From positions 17,787 to 81,786 of the forward strand of contig PNJY01000002.1 of assembly GCA_013822125.1 (NCBI GenBank): a stretch of DNA of 64,000 nucleotides, given 5' to 3'. A model generated the notes under the pieces. The model was not told the DNA's origin. It searched no databases and saw only the letters and a program-made list of their open reading frames with translations. Shown piece by piece: positions 59,438 through 64,000 of the stretch. Source of the stretch: Erythrobacter sp. (lineage in GTDB: Bacteria > Pseudomonadota > Alphaproteobacteria > Sphingomonadales > Sphingomonadaceae). Within the stretch, counting starts at the first letter, position 1; each line of letters opens with the position of its first letter. The position numbers were made by a program, and so were the translations under genes.

Positions 59438-60283
59438 ATGAACGGTGCCATGAACGGCACGCCAGATGACAAGGCCCTGTCAGACTCAACATCTCACCCG
59501 ACGTCCGATCAAACGCGGGCGCAGCTGCCGGTCGATCGCCGCATCCTGATCACCGGGGCTTCGGGCGCGTTGGGCGGGGCGTTGGCGCGGCACATGGCGA
59601 CCCCTGGTACGCGCCTGTTGCTGTGGGGGCGCGCCGCCAGTAGGCTGTCGGCGATCGCCACGGAATGCCGTGCCGCCGGTGCCGCGGTGGAGCAGCGCCA
59701 GGTCGATCTGGCAGATGTGCCCGCCGCGCTGGCGGCGCTGGCTGCCGATGATCTGGTCGCGCCGGTCGATGCTGCTCTACTGGTGGCCGGACAAGGCGAT
59801 GCAGTGCGCCCCGGACAGGTGGTTGAATCGGCCGAACAGGTGGCGCGTCTGGCCAGTGTGAATTTTACCGCGCCCGCAGCACTGGCGGCCGCGCTTGCGG
59901 ATCGGATGGTGGCGCGCGGGCGGGGCCGCATCCTGTTGGTCGGATCGGCGGCTTCCTTCCACGCTCTGCCGCACGCGCCGGCCTATTGCGCCAGCAAGGC
60001 CGGGCTGGCGCGATTTGCCCAGGCACTTCGGCTAGCGGTGGCGCCGCACGGCGTGACAGTCACGCTCGTTTCCCCAGGCTTCATCGATTGGGCCGGTGGC
60101 GGGCGCCCGATACCGCGCCTGCTGCTGCTGCCACTGGAGGCGGCGGCCCTGCGTATCCTGACTGCGTTTGAAGCCGGGTTGGGCCATGCCATCATTCCCC
60201 GCCGCTTTGCCCTGCTTCGCCTGGTTGACCGGGCACTTCCGGCCTTGCTGCGGGAGCCCTTGTTGCGCCGACTCAGGCCGTGA
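59438..60283 (+). CDS. SDR family oxidoreductase
   Basis: RRILITGASGALGGALARHMA; YCASKAGLARFAQALR. Confidence 0.9.
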   Translation: MNGAMNGTPDDKALSDSTSHPTSDQTRAQLPVDRRILITGASGALGGALARHMATPGTRLLLWGRAASRLSAIATECRAAGAAVEQRQVDLADVPAALAALAADDLVAPVDAALLVAGQGDAVRPGQVVESAEQVARLASVNFTAPAALAAALADRMVARGRGRILLVGSAASFHALPHAPAYCASKAGLARFAQALRLAVAPHGVTVTLVSPGFIDWAGGGRPIPRLLLLPLEAAALRILTAFEAGLGHAIIPRRFALLRLVDRALPALLREPLLRRLRP

Positions 60284-61706
60284 GTGCGGCAATCACGCCG
60301 TGGTGCAGCTGGGCCGGCGTCAGGTCGCGCGCTTCCTGATCGCCGGGGATCAGCGCACCGTCGGCGCCAAAGCGCAGCACCACATAAGGCGTGTGACGAT
60401 CGCCACCGGGTTCCACCGCGCCGGGGATTGATGGCCGGTGGTCTCCATAGAAGACCAGCACCGCCGGTCGCCGGAGCCCCGCAATTTCGGCCATGAGTCG
60501 AGCCAGCATGGCATCGCCGCGCGCCACCAGCTGCAGATAGGCGCTGGACTGTTTGCCATGCGCGCCCGACCTGTCAGCTGGCCACGGCCCGTGATTCTCG
60601 ATGGTTACGGCGTGGATAAAGGTGGGTCCATTGGCGGCCTCGGCGCGCGCCATGATCACGTCCGCAACGGCGGCATCGGTGGCATAGCGGCCTTCAGTTG
60701 GCGGCGCGAAAGCCTCGGGGCCGATCAACTCGGCAAATCCGGCAGCGGGCAGGATCCGGTACCGACCATAAAAGCGCATGTCGTGCGGATGCACGAACAG
60801 GCTGCGCCAACCGGTCCGTCCCAGCCGGATGGGCAGGGCATGGCTGGTCTCGCCGATAGCGGTGAGATAGGGGTCAAAGCGGCGGAAGCCCAGGTCGGCC
60901 TCATCCCGGCCGAAGATCAGGCCATATTCGGTGCGCATCGTGTAGGCACCAAAACCCGATACCAGCAGTCGCCCTTGCCTCCAGGCCGAGGCGCGGGCGG
61001 CGGCAAGGCCGGGCAGAACCAGCGCCGGATCGTCGAACAGCTCGGCTGGATCGGCATAGCTTTCGCACTGCACCATCACTACCAGAGTTGCACTGGCAGG
61101 TGCAGGCAGCGCGACCGTGCTGGGCGCCGGACCAGCCGTGGCCTGCCAGCGCTGCCAATGCAGCAGTAACGTGGGCAGCAGGCCGTGCGCCGCCACATCG
61201 GCCTGGGCATCGGGCTCCGAGGCCAGATCCCGCAGCGGTGGCAGGGAGAGGCTGATTGCCAGAATCAGCAGCGCCGCGCCCAACAGACCGAGCCCGGCAA
61301 GGTGCGGTGCCACGGCCGGCACAAACTGCCAGGCCATCAGCGACAACAGGCCGACACCGCCAAGCGCCAGTGCCACAACCTGCCACATGGCCAGCGCTGA
61401 CAAATAGAATTGCGGATGTCGGAACACTGCGCCCACCAGCACCAGATCGGTAAACAGCAGTGGTTCGCCCAGTACGGCTCGCTTTGCGTTGGAGACAAAT
61501 GCCAATGTGGCCGCCAGAGTCGCGGTCACCAGCGCCGCCAAAATGAGATTGCCGCACAGCGCAAGGACCAGCCCGGCACCGGCAAGCAGCATGAGCAGGT
61601 GCACCCACTGCCCGGACAGGCTGCGAAGCCCGCGTGGCCGCACCAGCGCATCGGCCAGCAACGAAACTCCAAACATCATGCCGAACGTCACGAAAATCAG
61701 GCTCAT
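60273..61706 (-). CDS. LTA synthase/phosphoglycerol transferase-like membrane sulfatase-fold protein
   Basis: N-terminal TM segments; VVMVQCESYADP; GAYTMRTEYGLIFG; FIHAVTIENHGPW; VFYGDHRPSI. Confidence 0.87.
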   Translation of the reverse strand: MSLIFVTFGMMFGVSLLADALVRPRGLRSLSGQWVHLLMLLAGAGLVLALCGNLILAALVTATLAATLAFVSNAKRAVLGEPLLFTDLVLVGAVFRHPQFYLSALAMWQVVALALGGVGLLSLMAWQFVPAVAPHLAGLGLLGAALLILAISLSLPPLRDLASEPDAQADVAAHGLLPTLLLHWQRWQATAGPAPSTVALPAPASATLVVMVQCESYADPAELFDDPALVLPGLAAARASAWRQGRLLVSGFGAYTMRTEYGLIFGRDEADLGFRRFDPYLTAIGETSHALPIRLGRTGWRSLFVHPHDMRFYGRYRILPAAGFAELIGPEAFAPPTEGRYATDAAVADVIMARAEAANGPTFIHAVTIENHGPWPADRSGAHGKQSSAYLQLVARGDAMLARLMAEIAGLRRPAVLVFYGDHRPSIPGAVEPGGDRHTPYVVLRFGADGALIPGDQEARDLTPAQLHHGVIAALTA

Positions 61707-61959
61707 TCCCCTTGTCGGTGGTGGCCGCGCTAGGGCGGCGAGGTTCGCCGGACTATTAGCGGCGCCGTTCCGCCTTGTCATTATGCCTGTGCGGGCTCGT
61801 GCGTCTGCCAGTTTGGCAGTGATGCCGACGTGAAAATTGCGAGGAACACTATAATGTTACGTTGAAAATGGCTACAATTGACAATCTAAGTATAGGTGCG
61901 GTCGACAAGCCGTGGCGATTGGCGCTAGGGGCATCGTCGTCCACCAACCGGAGCCGTTG

Positions 61960-63501
61960 ATGCCCGACATGACGAGAGCAGCTATTGATCCGCTGCCGGC
62001 GGCGTCCACTGCCGCTGGGCGCGCGCGCTCTGTACTGCTGCTGCAGGGGTTAATGGGCCCTATGTTCCGTCGGCTAGGCCAGGGTCTGATTCGGGCTGGC
62101 TACCGGGTGCACAAGGTCAACTTCAACGGCGGTGACCGTGCGTTCTGGCGTCTGCCCGGTGGTATCGATTATTGCGGCACCATGGAGGAGTGGCCGGATG
62201 CGCTGCGCCGCCTGATCCGCCAGCATCGGGTGACCGACCTGATGTTGTTCGGCGATTGCCGCGACCCCCACATCGCCGCGCGCGAGGTCTGCAGCGAACT
62301 GGACGTGAAAGTGCATGTCTTCGAGGAAGGCTATGTCCGCCCCGACTGGGTGACCATGGAACATGGCGGGGTGAATGGCCATTCCACCCTGCCGCGTGAT
62401 CCGGCTTGGTACCGCGCGGCCGCCGCTGCCTTGCCGCCGCTACCGCCGCACAGCCGTGTGCGCTCCTCCTTCCGCCGTCGCGCGCTGGAGGGCCTAGCCT
62501 ACAACGTCGCCGACGTCCTGACCCGCTGGCATTATCCGCACTGGAACAACCACCGGCCTTGGCACCCGATTGTCGAGGGCATGGGTTGGGCCCGCAAATT
62601 GTGGCGTAAAAAGGAACGCGAGGCAGATGGGGCGGTGCTGATCGACCGGCTCATGCAGTCGGGCGCGCCCAGCTTCCTGTTCCCGATGCAACTGGACAGC
62701 GATGCCCAGATACGCATCCATTCGCCGTTTGTGGGCATTGCTGATGCGTTGAAGACGGTAATACGGTCCTTTGCCAGGCACGCACCGGCCGATGTGCGGC
62801 TGGTGGTGAAGGAACATCCGCTCGACAACGGCGTACGCAATTGGGAGCAGGAGACCGCCGACATTGCGAAGAAGTTTGGCGTCGCCGACCGGGTCGCTTA
62901 TTTGGTCGGTGGAGATATCGAAAGCCTGTGCGCCCGCATGCGTGGCATGGTGACGGTCAACAGCACCAGCGGCACGCTGGGCCTGGCCATGGGCATTCCC
63001 GTGGTGGTTCTAGGCGATGCCGTATACGACATGCCGGATATCACCTTCCAGAACGGGCTGGACAACTTCTGGCACGCGCCGACGCCGCCCGATGCCGAGA
63101 CATTTGCCGCCTTCCACCGCGAAGAACTTGTCGCCCGCATCCATGCCGTGGTGCGCCGCTCAAAGGGCCATTCGCAGTCGGTCATCCGCACGGGCAAGCT
63201 GGCGGTCAACCTCGATGCCAAGACGGTCGAGGTCGATGGCGCCCGCGTTCATCTGACGGGCAAGGAATATGCGATGCTCGAGCTGCTTTCGCTGCGCAAA
63301 GGCACCACGCTGACCAAGGAAATGTTCCTCAACCATCTCTATGGCGGGATGGACGAGCCCGAACTCAAGATCATCGACGTGTTCATCTGCAAGCTGCGCA
63401 AAAAGCTGAGCCTGGCCTGCGGCGGCGAGAACTATATCGAAACCGTCTGGGGCCGCGGCTATGTGCTGCGCGAGCCGGGAGAAGAGGCCGAAGCGGCCTG
63501 A
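61960..63501 (+). CDS. KpsS-like capsule protein fused in frame to the C-terminal CtrA DNA-binding domain
   Basis: [40 protein letters not shown]...[53 protein letters not shown] then [98 protein letters not shown]. Confidence 0.9.
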   Translation: MPDMTRAAIDPLPAASTAAGRARSVLLLQGLMGPMFRRLGQGLIRAGYRVHKVNFNGGDRAFWRLPGGIDYCGTMEEWPDALRRLIRQHRVTDLMLFGDCRDPHIAAREVCSELDVKVHVFEEGYVRPDWVTMEHGGVNGHSTLPRDPAWYRAAAAALPPLPPHSRVRSSFRRRALEGLAYNVADVLTRWHYPHWNNHRPWHPIVEGMGWARKLWRKKEREADGAVLIDRLMQSGAPSFLFPMQLDSDAQIRIHSPFVGIADALKTVIRSFARHAPADVRLVVKEHPLDNGVRNWEQETADIAKKFGVADRVAYLVGGDIESLCARMRGMVTVNSTSGTLGLAMGIPVVVLGDAVYDMPDITFQNGLDNFWHAPTPPDAETFAAFHREELVARIHAVVRRSKGHSQSVIRTGKLAVNLDAKTVEVDGARVHLTGKEYAMLELLSLRKGTTLTKEMFLNHLYGGMDEPELKIIDVFICKLRKKLSLACGGENYIETVWGRGYVLREPGEEAEAA

Positions 63502-63529
63502 GCCGGAGAACCCACCCGCACAACGAAGG

Positions 63530-63566
63530 ACGCCCGGGGCCTTGCGCCTCTGGGCGTTTTTCTTTG
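63530..63566 (+). terminator. rho-independent terminator
   Basis: ACGCCCGGGGC-cttgc-GCCTCTGGGCGTTTTTCTTT after the KpsS-CtrA stop. Confidence 0.75.
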
Positions 63567-63648
63567 GACCCGCGAAGGCGAATTGTGCTCGCCGCCGGTC
63601 CGCCATACCCTTAAAGCGCGGCACAAACCGGCAGGGGAATATCTCGCA

Positions 63649-64000
63649 ATGGAAATGCTCGGCATCGATCTTGTGCAGTTGCTGCCGTTCATCGCGGTCG
63701 GCTTCGCGGCGCAGTTGGTCGACGGAGCGCTGGGAATGGCGTTCGGCGTGATCAGCAACACATTGCTGGTGGGCGTGATGGGCGTGCCGCCGGCGCTGGC
63801 ATCCCAGCGGGTCCACGTGGTCGAATGCTTCACCACCGCCACTTCGGGCATCAGCCACCTGCTGCATGGCAATATCGACAAGCGGCTGTTCTTTCGCCTG
63901 CTCATCCCCGGCGTCGTCGGCGGGGTCACCGGGGCCTATCTGCTGACATCGATCGACGCCTCGGTCATCAAGCCGTTCGTGCTGATCTACCTTGCCGGGA
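63649..64000 (+). CDS. TauE/SafE (TSUP) family permease, truncated by window end
   Basis: MEMLGIDLVQLLPFIAVGFAAQLVDGALGMAFGVISNTLLVGVMGVPPALASQRVHVVECFTTATSGISH. Confidence 0.88.
   Translation, partial: MEMLGIDLVQLLPFIAVGFAAQLVDGALGMAFGVISNTLLVGVMGVPPALASQRVHVVECFTTATSGISHLLHGNIDKRLFFRLLIPGVVGGVTGAYLLTSIDASVIKPFVLIYLAG

Noticed and set aside
61845-61885. Sigma70-like TATAAT/TTGACA promoter upstream of the KpsS-CtrA gene
   Set aside because: Elements present but with wrong order/spacing, so not supportable

Overview
High-GC alphaproteobacterial (sphingomonad-like) DNA. I see four blocks. (1) ~1-19.3 kb: a mobilizable island. It carries an RHS/YD-repeat protein with a small secreted YD partner, traD/traC, a candidate Ti/RSF1010-type oriT, a TraA relaxase-helicase, a five-gene minus-strand operon (class II Fic, NACHT/STAND NTPase, helical-repeat protein, multi-TM protein, YiiX/NlpC-like cysteine hydrolase with Zn ribbon), a fused MNT-HEPN protein, an AlpA regulator and a P4-type tyrosine integrase. 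(2) ~20-32.8 kb: an ABC exporter whose permease is fused to an M1 peptidase, a divergent LytS/LytTR two-component system, an ECF sigma/anti-sigma pair, and a cluster of predicted exported enzymes (haloacid-dehalogenase-like, haloalkane-dehalogenase-like, cytochrome c, metallophosphoesterase). (3) ~33.4-63.1 kb: an ABC-dependent (KpsMTEDC/KpsS, Kdo-linked) capsule locus with dTDP-rhamnose genes, several glycosyltransferases, a sulfotransferase, a PhyH dioxygenase and an LTA-synthase-like enzyme. (4) 63.1-64 kb: chromosomal flank with the C-terminal DNA-binding half of CtrA fused in frame to KpsS, followed by a TauE/SafE gene. The two strongest items are the Fic-NACHT operon (candidate undescribed defence/signalling system) and the KpsS-CtrA fusion (new architecture, recombination scar or assembly chimera). 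All calls come from reading the sequence; no database search was run.
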